A stretch of 64,000 nucleotides of DNA from Methylovorus menthalis (GTDB lineage: Bacteria > Pseudomonadota > Gammaproteobacteria > Burkholderiales > Methylophilaceae), in NCBI RefSeq assembly GCF_020523625.1, contig NZ_JAJAQH010000006.1, positions 1,410,849 through 1,474,848 of the forward strand, given 5' to 3'. The position numbers were made by a program, and so were the translations under genes. Below, one piece after another: positions 37,996-47,339 of the stretch (position 1 is its first letter; every line of letters starts with the position of its first letter). The notes under the pieces were generated by a model, which had not been told where the DNA came from, searched no databases, and saw nothing but the letters and a program-made list of their open reading frames with translations.

Positions 37996-38991
37996 TTACT
38001 TGCTGACCAGCGTAGGATCAATCGCCTTGTTCAGGTCTTGCGGCTTCTTGTAGATGGCGTTTTTGACGTTGAAGTCATCCACGATCTTGGAAGAACCGTA
38101 CAGCGACTTGAAGCCATCGGCTTTCACCATGATGGCCTTGCCTTCGTCCAGGGTGAGCAGACGGGTACCTTTCAGCAATGGCAGGTAGGCTTCTGGTTTG
38201 ATGCCCACGCGAGCAGCCATGATCTTCACGGCATCGGGTTGGGTTTTAGGGTCATTGATGTAATCCACCACCTTGGCCCAGACCTTGACTACTTTTTCCC
38301 AATCGGCACGGCGGCTGGACAGGCTAGCAGGGCTAACGGTCAATACGTCGTAGATCAGGCCGGGTTCATCGGCAGAGGTGTAGATAGGCTTGGCACCAGG
38401 GACGCGCTTCATCGCTTCACCAGAGTTGGGCTGCCATGCACCAATCGCAGCCAGGTCACCGGAGGCCAGTGCTTGCGGGGTTTCGTTGGTCGGCGTATTG
38501 ACCAGGGTCACGTCGCTTTCCTTGAGGCCCGCTTTTTGTAAGCCATTCAGCAACAGCAGGTGCTCGACTAGGCCGAGCTCCAGGCCGACTTTCTTGCCCT
38601 TCAGGTCTTTCAGGCTCTTGATGCCAGGTTTGCCGACAATCATGTCGTTGCCATTGGAATAGTCAGTGACGATGATCATGACATTTTTGGCACCACCCGC
38701 GGCGGTTACCAGAGCATCGCCATTGGTCACGGTCACGGCATCGATCTTGCCTGCGCTGAAGGCGTTCATGGAAGCGGAGTAATCGAACCAGTCGAACTTC
38801 ACATCCACGCCAGCTTCCTTGAACCAGCCTTTTTCGATGGCGACTTGCCACGCCACCCAGCCCGGCCAGTCGCTATAACCAATCTTGAGCGGTGCAGCGG
38901 CTTCGGCCGCCATGGTAAAACAGAAACCGGCGGCTAATACCGCCATGCGTGCAATGTTTTTAATGCCTGAAGATGGTAAAAGTGATATCAC
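37996..38991 (-). CDS. ABC transporter substrate-binding protein of the guanidine operon
   Basis: 331 residues from GTG 38991, chosen because AGGAG lies eight bases before it and because upstream in-frame ATGs fall inside the sigma-54 promoter. Signal peptide with the hydrophobic core [16 protein letters not shown]. The mature part ([36 protein letters not shown]) is an NMT1/SsuA-like binding domain of the type linked to urea carboxylase operons. First gene of the eleven-gene operon; guanidinium is the likely cargo by context. Confidence 0.9.
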   Translation of the reverse strand: MISLLPSSGIKNIARMAVLAAGFCFTMAAEAAAPLKIGYSDWPGWVAWQVAIEKGWFKEAGVDVKFDWFDYSASMNAFSAGKIDAVTVTNGDALVTAAGGAKNVMIIVTDYSNGNDMIVGKPGIKSLKDLKGKKVGLELGLVEHLLLLNGLQKAGLKESDVTLVNTPTNETPQALASGDLAAIGAWQPNSGEAMKRVPGAKPIYTSADEPGLIYDVLTVSPASLSSRRADWEKVVKVWAKVVDYINDPKTQPDAVKIMAARVGIKPEAYLPLLKGTRLLTLDEGKAIMVKADGFKSLYGSSKIVDDFNVKNAIYKKPQDLNKAIDPTLVSK

Positions 38992-39039
38992 AATGGCTCT
39001 CCTGGTTAGTATTACGAAAATGAATTTCAGTAATACCAA

Positions 39040-39055
39040 AGCAACCGTTATGCCA
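39040..39055 (-). promoter_or_regulatory. Sigma-54 promoter of the guanidine operon
   Basis: TGGCATAACGGTTGCT fits TGGCAC-N5-TTGCW with one mismatch (T for the last C of the -24 box) and exact spacing. The start point should fall near 39029, giving a leader of about 38 bases that holds the inverted repeat GTATTAC / GTAATAC before the ribosome site. Confidence 0.75.
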
Positions 39056-39155
39056 CCCATCACGCAAACTTAAAAAATATTTACATGCTTATGTTTTTAT
39101 TTGATTTTTACCAGAATTATGCTTAATCCCATACCAAATTCATCACGAGGCTAAT

Positions 39156-39172
39156 AGCACCATGGACGTGCA
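39156..39172. promoter_or_regulatory. NtrC-type binding site of the guanidine operon
   Basis: TGCACGTCCATGGTGCT matches TGCAC-N5-TGGTGCA in all but the last base and lies about 135 bases before the predicted start, a normal NtrC enhancer distance. A second, imperfect copy (TGCACC-N6-GATGCA) is at 39186-39203; paired sites are typical of NtrC enhancers. Confidence 0.7.
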
Positions 39173-39185
39173 AAAATAGCGCACA

Positions 39186-39203
39186 TGCACCATGTTTGAT
39201 GCA
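39186..39203. promoter_or_regulatory. Second, weaker NtrC-like site
   Basis: TGCACCATGTTTGATGCA has one perfect half-site (TGCACCA) and a second half-site displaced by one base. Its position 30 bases upstream of the stronger site suggests the pair act together. Confidence 0.4.
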
Positions 39204-39213
39204 TGCAAAAAAG

Positions 39214-39243
39214 AAAAAGCCCCGGAGTGATCCGGGGCTTTTT
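39214..39243. terminator. Terminator downstream of the CigR-like gene
   Basis: Thirteen-base stem AAAAAGCCCCGGA / TCCGGGGCTTTTT with a four-base loop and T runs on both strands. It closes the CigR-like transcript and shields the NtrC sites beyond it. Confidence 0.85.
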
Positions 39244-39268
39244 GCGATGACACGTCTCTGTAAAAAAC

Positions 39269-39859
39269 TTACATGTGACTCAAGTCGTCAATGGCATCCA
39301 CCACCATGCCAGTGCCAACCGCAATCAACAGGATATCTGCGGCAACACGCACGTATTTATACCCAGCAGGTGGCGCGCCGAGGTCAATAATGATGCGCGG
39401 CGGCAAGTCGTAATACACCACCTCCCGTGGCAATGGATAGCCTTTGCGCCATTTGCGGGCCTGGCCGGGTGGCATGCAGCCGTTATGTTTCTTCGCCAGT
39501 CCCGGTGGGCAATTGCCGCGGCGGAATTGTTCGCCATAGTAATCATGCACGATCGTACGTTGCTGATCGCCAAAATACATGCCCACACGGACATCGCCGC
39601 CGTGGTGATCTCGGTCGCCACCGCGGTCACCGCCTTTGTACGCGCTACGGTCACCACCTCGATCGCCGCCGTCGGGGCGACTGCCCGGGCCGTCATTATC
39701 ACGTCCACCACGGTCCGGGCCGCCATGTTGCTGACCTTGCCCATTACCATTGCCGTGGCCTGCACCATCAGGCTTGCCAGCAAAGGCGGGGGCAGAGAGT
39801 GCCAGCCCGCCCATCAGACACAGGCATGCCGCCAGATTCGCTAATTTATTGTTTTGCAT
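39269..39859 (-). CDS. CigR/RcnB-like exported protein
   Basis: 196 residues. Signal peptide (MQNNKLANLAACLC to APAFA), then a low-complexity Gly/Asp/Arg/His region (about 30-85), then a conserved block NCPPGLAKKHNGCMPPGQARKW and RIIIDLGAPPAGYKYVRVAADILLIAVGTGMVVDAI typical of CigR-family proteins. ATG at 39859 has GGAGAG upstream. Role unknown here; CigR is linked to virulence control in Salmonella and RcnB relatives to metal homeostasis. Confidence 0.78.
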   Translation of the reverse strand: MQNNKLANLAACLCLMGGLALSAPAFAGKPDGAGHGNGNGQGQQHGGPDRGGRDNDGPGSRPDGGDRGGDRSAYKGGDRGGDRDHHGGDVRVGMYFGDQQRTIVHDYYGEQFRRGNCPPGLAKKHNGCMPPGQARKWRKGYPLPREVVYYDLPPRIIIDLGAPPAGYKYVRVAADILLIAVGTGMVVDAIDDLSHM

Positions 39860-40069
39860 TGTGCTCTCCATGGATATCAAACCCCGATCTTCTTGGAATA
39901 ATTTCTTGATCCGCTTGTTATATTCACCACGCCTTTGCGGTCAGGCGTTGCTTCCTGCATTCCTACATGAGAATCAGCTTATGTCGGATATGGACCAGAC
40001 GCCAGCCGTTTTAATCTTCCATCAACGCATTTTTACTTTATTTAACTTGTTGAACCGGGAGAATTCATC

Positions 40070-40213
40070 ATGGAAAAGTTTGTTCATCTACTTCTCGCTT
40101 TTTTACTTTTCGGCCCAGTGGTGAGCGGAATCGCGTCGGGGGAAATGAATATTCAGAATCTGGAGATGCCTCGTTATACGGCCACCCAGCAACAAGCAGA
40201 CGGCAATAACTAA
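40070..40213 (+). CDS. Small exported protein, 47 residues
   Basis: Short ORF with a good start context (GGGAG nine bases before ATG). It begins MEKFVHLLLAFLLFGPVVSG, a typical signal peptide or single membrane helix, followed by about 25 polar residues ending in QQQADGNN. No homologue recognised. It is alone between the CigR-like gene (divergent) and an exonuclease gene (convergent). The hydrophobic profile and ribosome site favour a real gene. Confidence 0.5.
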   Translation: MEKFVHLLLAFLLFGPVVSGIASGEMNIQNLEMPRYTATQQQADGNN

Positions 40214-40340
40214 GTGGCATGTCAGCGGGTTTGCCTGGGGGCCTCCAAGTGGCATTAATCACCCATTAGCCCGCTGATCTGAATAGCTGATCAATATCCG
40301 CATTGCACCTTTCAAACATACGGCATCCCGCGGAACAACG

Positions 40341-41120
40341 TTACTCCTGTGCCCACGCCGCCAGAAACTCTTTCCAGTGCGGGCCTTCGCTAGCCTCAAG
40401 AGTTTGACGTACCAGCGCGATCTCGCTGGCATAAGACTCAGGATTAAGATGGCCGCGCATGAGCTGAAAGCGCAGATAAACCAGATAGGTATTGGCGACA
40501 TCGGTCTCGCAATAATTGCGTATGGCCTCAATCTCGCCACGGCAATACGCATCCCACACTTTGGAGCCATCCATGCCCAGCTTGCCGGGAAAACCGCATA
40601 GCTGGGCGATTTGATCCAGCGGGGCATTGGCGCGGGCCTGATAAAGTGCCATCAAATCCATCAAATCCAGATGCCGCGTATGGTAGCGGCTGATGTAATT
40701 GTTCCACTTGAAGTCGCGATCATCCTCGCCCATATCCCAATAGCAGCTCGCCTGCACGCCATGCATCAAGCCGCGATAGTGCAATACCGGCAAGTCAAAA
40801 CCGCCGCCATTCCAGGACACCACATTCGGTTTGTATTTCTCAATGCCGTCAAAAAACCGCTGGATGATTTCGCGCTCGGGCGCGTCCACAGAACCCAGGG
40901 TCCACACACGAAAGCTATCCCCTTCGCGCATGGCGCATGAAATCGCCACCACACGATGCTGTTGCAATGGCAAAAACTCGCTGCCGTTTTGCTGGCGGCG
41001 CTGATGAAAGGCAATGCGCGCTACATCTTCGGCGGAGGTTTCTGGCGGCAGATCATACAAACGGCGCAGGCCGTCTACATCGGGGATGGTTTCAATATCA
41101 AACACAAGGGTCGGGGTCAT
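40341..41120 (-). CDS. PolB-like 3'-5' exonuclease
   Basis: 259-residue DEDD-type exonuclease related to the proofreading domain of family B polymerases. Motifs: Exo I VFDIETIP, Exo II VVSWNGGGFDLPVL, and Exo III NYCETDVANTYLVY. Found as a stand-alone protein in many proteobacteria; its DNA-repair role is not defined. Confidence 0.9.
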   Translation of the reverse strand: MTPTLVFDIETIPDVDGLRRLYDLPPETSAEDVARIAFHQRRQQNGSEFLPLQQHRVVAISCAMREGDSFRVWTLGSVDAPEREIIQRFFDGIEKYKPNVVSWNGGGFDLPVLHYRGLMHGVQASCYWDMGEDDRDFKWNNYISRYHTRHLDLMDLMALYQARANAPLDQIAQLCGFPGKLGMDGSKVWDAYCRGEIEAIRNYCETDVANTYLVYLRFQLMRGHLNPESYASEIALVRQTLEASEGPHWKEFLAAWAQE

Positions 41121-41220
41121 GGTGTCACTCGGTGAATATCTGGTGATAAAGCACGGTCAGGCGCGCTGGGTTATATAAAGCGTGTGCCAGGTGGGGCAAT
41201 CAGGTCAGCGATCCGCGAGC

Positions 41221-41640
41221 TTACTTCTTGACCCAGCCACTGCCATCCTGCACCCACCAGCCGCCCTGCGCCTTATCGGCCCAGCGCTTGGCGAAGGTTG
41301 CGCGGATTTCCGGCTCCCATTCGGGATGCTGGTTGCCATTGGCAATCTCGGCGTAGAGCGCGTTGCGGTCCTTGTTTTCGGCCGCTACTAGGTTATTCAG
41401 GGCCTGACGCTGCGCCAGCGGTACTGCTGCGGCATCACGCACCGCCACCAGACCATCGCGCGAAAATCCGACCGCACCACTGCTGTAAAATGGCGCCAGC
41501 TGGGCATGGCGCGACTGCATGCTGCCCTTGATGGCGCTGATGGCTGGCGTATTGATTTCAATATCCGCCGCGGCATGTGCTGCGCTCAACGAGAGCAACA
41601 TGCTCATCATGAGGCTGAAGACAATAATGATATTTTTCAT
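41221..41640 (-). CDS. ydbL: YdbL family protein (DUF1318)
   Basis: 139-residue periplasmic protein with signal peptide MKNIIIVFSLMMSMLLSLSAAHA and the DUF1318 core (INTPAISAIKGSMQSRHAQL, GAVGFSRDGLVAVRDAAAVPLAQRQALNNLVAAEN, DRNALYAEIA). ATG at 41640 has AAGGA upstream. Third gene of the ydbH-ynbE-ydbL operon, where YdbL modulates the YdbH-YnbE lipid bridge. Confidence 0.88.
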   Translation of the reverse strand: MKNIIIVFSLMMSMLLSLSAAHAAADIEINTPAISAIKGSMQSRHAQLAPFYSSGAVGFSRDGLVAVRDAAAVPLAQRQALNNLVAAENKDRNALYAEIANGNQHPEWEPEIRATFAKRWADKAQGGWWVQDGSGWVKK

Positions 41641-41650
41641 ATGGAATCCT

Positions 41651-41845
41651 TTATGGCGCGGGTTGAACCGCAGGGGTTTCGCCAGCCGGGGCAGCAGGCG
41701 CCGCTTTTTTATCCTGCAATTGCCAGACATCATCAATGATGCGATCGGCGGCTTTTTCAGCCGCGGCAGCCGGGAAATAAATATTGATGGTAACGCAGGC
41801 CGGTAGCAGCAATGCGGCGGGCAATGCCCAGTAAAAATGTTTCAT
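41651..41845 (-). CDS. ynbE: YnbE family outer-membrane lipoprotein
   Basis: 64-residue lipoprotein with lipobox LLPAC (Cys17) and the family core VTINIYFPAAAAEKAADRIIDDVW. YnbE stacks onto the C-terminal beta strands of YdbH to bridge to the outer membrane. Short gaps to ydbH (13 bases) and ydbL (10 bases). Confidence 0.9.
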   Translation of the reverse strand: MKHFYWALPAALLLPACVTINIYFPAAAAEKAADRIIDDVWQLQDKKAAPAAPAGETPAVQPAP

Positions 41846-41858
41846 GTGTTGATTTCTC

Positions 41859-43739
41859 CTATTGGATCACCGGTTTGACATTGCTCTCGGTGACGCGCCG
41901 GATGCGGCTCACGAGCTCGCTCCAGCCGACCTGGCGATTGTACCCCATGACCGTAATGGCCGGGATGCCACTGCCTTTGACGATGACATAGCCTTGCGGC
42001 GCCTCCGCCACGCCATCCATGGTGCAAACATCGGCGTGCAGGCGGCAGCTCAAGCCCAGTTTTTCATAATTGAATTGATCAAAAAACCGCAGCACACTGC
42101 GCTGTATAGCCGCTGCTGCCCCCGCACCGCCCAAGGCCGAGATATTTTCCACGGCGCGTTGTGAAATCTTGCGCGGATACCTCCCGGGGCTGCTCTTGAG
42201 TACGGCATCGAATGCCACGGGTTGCCAGTTCTGCAGCTCCAGGTGCTGGATATCGCCATCCAGCTTGCCTTCAATGGCGCCAAAGGAAAAGGTGCGGGTG
42301 AGATGTCCCAAGTCCAGATTGCGCATTTCGATATCGGCATGCAGGCGCGGACTGCTGCCCAGCGGCGTTTGCATGCCCAGATTGTTCACGCTGATGCTGC
42401 CATCAAACAGATTGAAGCCGAGCACCCCGTCCGTGGTCAGCGTGCCTGCGTTGTAAGTCACCATGGGAATAGAGGCTGCCACCTTGCCTGCCATGCGCGG
42501 CCAGCCCAGTGCTGTGCTCAGCGCGGGCATATCCAGAGGCGTGAGGTTGGCACGCAGATGCCAATACCATTGCCCGCCCAACATGGCAGCAGAGACATCC
42601 GATAACACCAGCGCACCATCGAGTATATTCAATCGCAACTCAGGCGCCGTCAGCGCATAGCGATTAACCTCAGCCTGCAAATGGCTCGCCGCCAGCGGCA
42701 CCTTGAGCAGATGCCCCCCGGCAAAATCCAGCTGTACCGGCTGTGGCTGCTCGTAATCCCAAGGGATATCCGCATTCAGCTTGTAAAAGGCAAAGCGATG
42801 CTGCTCGTCCTCCATATCCACATCGCGCAAGCGCAGCTTGAATGCCTGCAGTTGCCCCGCCTGCCAGTCTGCCTTTAGCGCGATATTGCCTGCCATCTCG
42901 ACATGCCCAAGGGCGCTCTGTTCCACCATGGGTTTCAGCAACGCTGGATAAGCCTTGGCGAGATCAAACTCGGGAACATTGACATGCAGGCTTTGCCATT
43001 GGCGCTCAGGCACTGACCACTTGCCGCTCGCATGCACTGTCGCCACGCCGGGCAACAGCAGCTCAGCCCGATCCAGCTGCAAGGCCTGCGCATCCCATGT
43101 ACCGGCTGCTTTCAGCGCTTGCCCCTGACCTTGCAGATAGAGCGGCTGCCAGAACAATTCGCCGCCTGACCATGCCAGTCCAGCATTCCACAGCCAACGC
43201 CCGCCTTGTTGTCGTGCCTGCACTTCCGCACGCGCATGGAGCTTTTCAGCCGCATGCAAACCCGCCGCATCGCTGAATTGGGCATCCTGCACATGAAGAT
43301 CCAGACGCAAGGAGGGCTGCCCGGCAACGGGGGCGGTATCCAGAGTGAAATTAAACGGGAGTCGAATACGATCGGCGGTGACAAGACCCTGCTGGCATGA
43401 CCATTTACCGCGCCCGGCAGGCAGCTTGACCTGTCCACACTCGGCATGCAGGCTGCCCCATGCGGGAGCCTTGGCGACCTTGATCTGGCTGTTGAGTGCA
43501 AGCGCAGGGCGTTGCGCTGGTGCCAGCACCACTTTGACAGCTTTGGCCTGCCAGCCTTCCGCCTCTACCGAGTCGGCTTCAATCGTCAAGGTACTGGCGG
43601 CCATGGCCAGACTCGGCGACCAGACCATGCCAATAAACCAGGTCATACCAATAAAAAAGATGAGCTGAGTCAGGCGTCTTGAGGCTCGCCAGTAGCCAAC
43701 CGTGATACGCAAGTCAGGCACATCGCGTCGCGTGATCAC
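41859..43739 (-). CDS. ydbH: YdbH family AsmA-like intermembrane lipid transport protein
   Basis: 626-residue AsmA-like protein, shorter than E. coli YdbH (879). N-terminal membrane anchor at about 23-47 (LTQLIFFIGMTWFIGMVWSPSLAMA), a long beta-rich body, and the conserved C-terminus (RAVENISALGGAGAAAAIQRSVLRFFDQFNYEKLGLSCRL, GSGIPAITVMGYNRQVGW). Forms a groove for phospholipids between inner and outer membrane, redundant with YhdP and TamB in E. coli. Confidence 0.88.
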   Translation of the reverse strand: MITRRDVPDLRITVGYWRASRRLTQLIFFIGMTWFIGMVWSPSLAMAASTLTIEADSVEAEGWQAKAVKVVLAPAQRPALALNSQIKVAKAPAWGSLHAECGQVKLPAGRGKWSCQQGLVTADRIRLPFNFTLDTAPVAGQPSLRLDLHVQDAQFSDAAGLHAAEKLHARAEVQARQQGGRWLWNAGLAWSGGELFWQPLYLQGQGQALKAAGTWDAQALQLDRAELLLPGVATVHASGKWSVPERQWQSLHVNVPEFDLAKAYPALLKPMVEQSALGHVEMAGNIALKADWQAGQLQAFKLRLRDVDMEDEQHRFAFYKLNADIPWDYEQPQPVQLDFAGGHLLKVPLAASHLQAEVNRYALTAPELRLNILDGALVLSDVSAAMLGGQWYWHLRANLTPLDMPALSTALGWPRMAGKVAASIPMVTYNAGTLTTDGVLGFNLFDGSISVNNLGMQTPLGSSPRLHADIEMRNLDLGHLTRTFSFGAIEGKLDGDIQHLELQNWQPVAFDAVLKSSPGRYPRKISQRAVENISALGGAGAAAAIQRSVLRFFDQFNYEKLGLSCRLHADVCTMDGVAEAPQGYVIVKGSGIPAITVMGYNRQVGWSELVSRIRRVTESNVKPVIQ

Positions 43740-43751
43740 TCGTGGCCTGAC

Positions 43752-44639
43752 TTAACCCGGGAATACCCCGGTGGAGAGATAGCGATCACCCCGATCGCAC
43801 AGGATGGACACGATCACGGCGTTTTCCACCTTTTTTGACAGCTGTAAGGCTGCGTGCAAGGCACCGCCGGAGGAGATGCCGGCAAAAATGCCCTCGATGC
43901 TGGCGAGCTTGCGCGTGGTTTTTTCCGCATCAGCCTGGCTCACATACACCAGTTCATCGACGCGGCCAGCATCGTAAATGCTGGGCAGATAGGCTTCTGG
44001 CCACTTGCGTATGCCAGGAATCTGCGCGCCTTCTTCTGGCTGCACGCCAATAATCTGCACGGCCGGGTTTTGCTCTTTCAGGTAACGCGAAGTGCCCATA
44101 ATGGTGCCCGTCGTCCCCATGCTGGAGACAAAATGGGTGACCTTGCCACCAGTATCGCGCCAGATTTCAGGGCCGGTACCTTCGTAATGGGCGAGCGGAT
44201 TATCCATATTGGCAAACTGGTCCAGCACAATGCCCTCGCCTTCGGCCTGCAGCTTCATCGCCACATCGCGCGCCAGCTCCATGCTGCCATCCCGCGGCGT
44301 TAATACCAGCTCGGCGCCAAACGCCTTCATGGTCTGACGCCGTTCCAGACTCTGGTTTTCTGGCATGACCAGCACCATTTTGTAGCCGCGCATCGCCGCT
44401 GCCATGGCCAGTGCAATGCCCGTGTTGCCAGAAGTCGCCTCGATCAGCGTATCGCCGGGCTTGATATCACCACGCGCCTCGGCCCGCTTGATCATGGAGA
44501 GGGCTGGCCGGTCTTTTACCGACCCGGCAGGGTTGTTGCCTTCGAGCTTCACCAGTATGGTATTGCTGGTATTGCCAGGCAAACGCTTGAGTTGAACCAG
44601 CGGCGTATTGCCGACAAAATCTTCCAGGGTTTTATACAT
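43752..44639 (-). CDS. cysM: Cysteine synthase B (CysM)
   Basis: 295-residue PLP enzyme making cysteine from O-acetylserine and sulfide or thiosulfate. PLP-binding Lys42 in NPAGSVKDRPA, the TSGNTGIALAMAAAMRGYK loop and the GTTGTIMGTSRYLKEQNP phosphate loop are visible. ATG at 44639 (MYKTLEDFVGNTP) is the family start; the longer frame overlaps dsbB. Confidence 0.94.
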   Translation of the reverse strand: MYKTLEDFVGNTPLVQLKRLPGNTSNTILVKLEGNNPAGSVKDRPALSMIKRAEARGDIKPGDTLIEATSGNTGIALAMAAAMRGYKMVLVMPENQSLERRQTMKAFGAELVLTPRDGSMELARDVAMKLQAEGEGIVLDQFANMDNPLAHYEGTGPEIWRDTGGKVTHFVSSMGTTGTIMGTSRYLKEQNPAVQIIGVQPEEGAQIPGIRKWPEAYLPSIYDAGRVDELVYVSQADAEKTTRKLASIEGIFAGISSGGALHAALQLSKKVENAVIVSILCDRGDRYLSTGVFPG

Positions 44640-44650
44640 AAAAATTGAAT

Positions 44651-45151
44651 TCAGTTCTTTTTCAGGAATGCGAGATACACCGCGTACAGGCCCAGCGCCG
44701 AGAATGCGATCAGCGACAGCTGCGGAATGGTGAGGCCAAACAGCGTCCAGTCTATCGCCGAGCACTCACCCGTGCCCTTGAACACCAGCTCCATGGCCTT
44801 TTTCATGGGGAAGCTCTCAAACAGGTAGTCAAAGCCCGCGCCACACTCGGCCATCACCTTGTCCGGGTTAGCCTGTATCCACATATGCCGCGCGGCAATC
44901 ACCACGCCGGTCACCGCTGCCGCCACGTGCAGCAATCCATACACTTTGCGACCTGCCGCCTTGGGGTTATGCAAGGCCGCCAGCAAAAACAGCACGCCCA
45001 GCACCATATACACAATGCGCTGCGAGATGCAGAGCGGACAAGGCTCCAAATTGTGTTTTTGCTGAATATACAAGGCAAAGGCCACCAGACCAAAGCTGGC
45101 AATAAAGCCCAGCACATAACCGGTTCTGCCCTGCAGGCATTTTATTGTCAT
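44651..45151 (-). CDS. dsbB: Disulfide bond formation protein B (DsbB)
   Basis: 166-residue inner-membrane quinone reductase that reoxidises DsbA. Four helices; redox pairs Cys38/Cys41 (EPCPLCISQR) and Cys103/Cys130 in the second periplasmic loop. Only 11 bases before cysM, so likely co-transcribed. Divergent from xseA with 60 bases between. Confidence 0.94.
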   Translation of the reverse strand: MTIKCLQGRTGYVLGFIASFGLVAFALYIQQKHNLEPCPLCISQRIVYMVLGVLFLLAALHNPKAAGRKVYGLLHVAAAVTGVVIAARHMWIQANPDKVMAECGAGFDYLFESFPMKKAMELVFKGTGECSAIDWTLFGLTIPQLSLIAFSALGLYAVYLAFLKKN

Positions 45152-45211
45152 GAAGCAATCCTCAACACTTTATAATCGAGCCATTGTAACGGATTACAGG
45201 TAAGCACCGAA

Positions 45212-46426
45212 ATGGCTGAATCAGCGCCCCGCATATTGACCGTGACCGAGCTGAATCGTTTGGCTCGCGACACATTGGAACGTGCATTTCCCTTGTTCTG
45301 GGTCTCGGGCGAAATCTCCAACCTCACCCGTGCCGCCTCCGGTCATTGGTATTTTTCACTCAAGGATGCAGGCGCGCAGGTGCGCTGCGTGATGTTTCGC
45401 GGCCGCAACAGCTATCTGGACTGGCAGCCGCGTGAAGGCGACAAGGTAGAAGCGCGCGCGCTGGTCACCCTGTATGAAGCACGCGGCGACTTTCAGCTTA
45501 CTATTGAATTTTTGCAACGTGCAGGCCTGGGCACGCTGTTTGAGGCCTTCGAAAAACTCAAGACCAAGCTGCAAGCCGAAGGGCTGTTTGATGCGGCCCT
45601 GAAACGTCCGATTCCTGCGCATCCGCAACGCATAGGCATCGTAACCTCGCCTGATGCCGCGGCCCTGCGCGATGTGCTTAGTACCCTGCGCCGCCGCATG
45701 CCCTCGCTGGAAGTCATCATTTATCCCACCCCCGTGCAAGGCAAAGGCGCTGCCACACAGATTGCAGCCGCCATCGAAACCGCCAGCGCACGGGCGGAAG
45801 TTGATGTACTGATCGTCTGCCGCGGTGGTGGAAGCATGGAAGATCTGTGGCAGTTCAATGAAGAAATCGTGGCCCGCGCCATCCACGGCTGCAGCATGCC
45901 CGTGATCAGCGGCGTCGGCCACGAAACCGACTTCACCATTGCTGACTTTGCCGCCGATGTTCGCGCCGCGACCCCGACAGCCGCCGCTGAACTGGTCAGC
46001 GCAGATCGCCAGGCCCTGCTGCAAGCGCAAGCGCAACTCAGCCGACGCCTGAGTCGCGCCATGCAACAGCTACTCAGCCAACGCATGCAGCATATGGACT
46101 ACCTCACCCGCCGCCTGCTTTCGCCCAGCCAGCAAATTGCCCACCGCGGCCATCAGCTGCAGCAATGGCAATGGCGCCTGCAACAAGCCATGCGTCAGAA
46201 GCTAGGTCGACAAGCCCAGCAATTGCAAAGCCTGCAGCAGAATCTGATGCACCTCAACCCGCAGGCCATTCTCAGTCGGGGCTATACGCTGGCCTATGCG
46301 GAAGATGGCAGTCTGCTGAAATCTGTCCAGCATCTTCAATCAGGAGATGGGATAAGGTTGCAGCTCGCCGATGGACAAGCCTCTGCCAGCATCACCGACA
46401 TCATGTCCGGAGAAAATTCAAATTAA
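45212..46426 (+). CDS. xseA: Exodeoxyribonuclease VII large subunit
   Basis: 404 residues: N-terminal OB-fold (about 1-105, [25 protein letters not shown]), catalytic core with [21 protein letters not shown] and [20 protein letters not shown] and [28 protein letters not shown], then a coiled-coil arm and C-terminal SRGY motif. A TATAAT hexamer at 45171-45176 may be its -10 box. Slightly shorter than E. coli XseA (456). Confidence 0.95.
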   Translation: MAESAPRILTVTELNRLARDTLERAFPLFWVSGEISNLTRAASGHWYFSLKDAGAQVRCVMFRGRNSYLDWQPREGDKVEARALVTLYEARGDFQLTIEFLQRAGLGTLFEAFEKLKTKLQAEGLFDAALKRPIPAHPQRIGIVTSPDAAALRDVLSTLRRRMPSLEVIIYPTPVQGKGAATQIAAAIETASARAEVDVLIVCRGGGSMEDLWQFNEEIVARAIHGCSMPVISGVGHETDFTIADFAADVRAATPTAAAELVSADRQALLQAQAQLSRRLSRAMQQLLSQRMQHMDYLTRRLLSPSQQIAHRGHQLQQWQWRLQQAMRQKLGRQAQQLQSLQQNLMHLNPQAILSRGYTLAYAEDGSLLKSVQHLQSGDGIRLQLADGQASASITDIMSGENSN

Positions 46427-46524
46427 GAAAAAAATTGAAGGTGTGGGCTTTTTTGCTCACCCAGGGCAGCGCACGCTACAGGACACCATGTTCAAGATGC
46501 ATCATTTTTAAATGTACATGTATT

Positions 46525-46560
46525 AAAGGCTGAGTGATGTAGTCATCAGTCTCAGCCTTT
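46525..46560. terminator. Hairpin between xseA and OMP gene
   Basis: AAAGGCTGAG / CTCAGCCTTT with an inner TGATG / CATCA stem, between convergent genes. T tracts are only three bases, so termination strength is uncertain. Confidence 0.5.
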
Positions 46561-46589
46561 GGCTAGCACAACCCGTAAAATGTTATTGA

Positions 46590-47183
46590 TTAGAAGCTGT
46601 AACCCGCGCCAAACGAAGCAGTAGTAGTGCCCGTATCGGTGCTTGTGCCACTGAACGATTCCTTGTTGTAAAACGTTCTGCTGGCTTCCACATTTACGAA
46701 AATTTGATCAGTAATATAGCTACGCAAACCAACCCCGAATGCAAATCCATTGTAACGGCGTGATTGATCATCATCGGTACCAGAGAGCGTGCCTTTTGCA
46801 CTTTCAAAAGAAGCCTTTACGTAAGCCAGTGTGTCTTGGTTGATTTTATAGCCAGGTGCAACAAACAAGGAGTAATGGTTTTTAGACTTTACTTTTGCAG
46901 ACTCATCATCCGATTTGTACTTTGCAATTTCATTATCAAAAAGTGCATAACGACCACCTGCCAACAGTACAAACTTATCATTCAAGGCGAATGCATAATC
47001 AGCAGCGATATCCAGATTTGCACTCTGGCGACCTACTCCTTCAATGGTATCTCCATCAGACTTCACTTTCGCTGTGGTTGAGCTGAACTCACCATTAACA
47101 GAAACAGAAGCACCATTAAATTTATCAGCAAATGCATAAGGGCTGATACCAATCGCCAACAAGGCAATAATAACTTTCTTCAT
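46590..47183 (-). CDS. Small outer-membrane beta-barrel protein (OmpW/opacity-like)
   Basis: 197 residues. Signal peptide MKKVIIALLAIGISPYAFA, then amphipathic strands of an eight-stranded barrel and a C-terminal Phe (SFGAGYSF). AT-rich codon use relative to neighbours and Lys/Ser-rich loops. GGAG precedes the ATG. Family level only; function unknown. It borders the gene-poor stretch with a haemagglutinin remnant. Confidence 0.75.
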   Translation of the reverse strand: MKKVIIALLAIGISPYAFADKFNGASVSVNGEFSSTTAKVKSDGDTIEGVGRQSANLDIAADYAFALNDKFVLLAGGRYALFDNEIAKYKSDDESAKVKSKNHYSLFVAPGYKINQDTLAYVKASFESAKGTLSGTDDDQSRRYNGFAFGVGLRSYITDQIFVNVEASRTFYNKESFSGTSTDTGTTTASFGAGYSF

Positions 47184-47339
47184 TGATTAACTCCAAGTGT
47201 GAATAAATGCTAACAACTTTCTTAATTAGCAATTCATTCTAAAAAGAATCAATCAGTTACATAACGACCCCAAAGGGCAAGTCATTATTTTAAAAACATA
47301 AAATCTTTTCCACAATCAATTTATCCTGCTTCATGCCAC

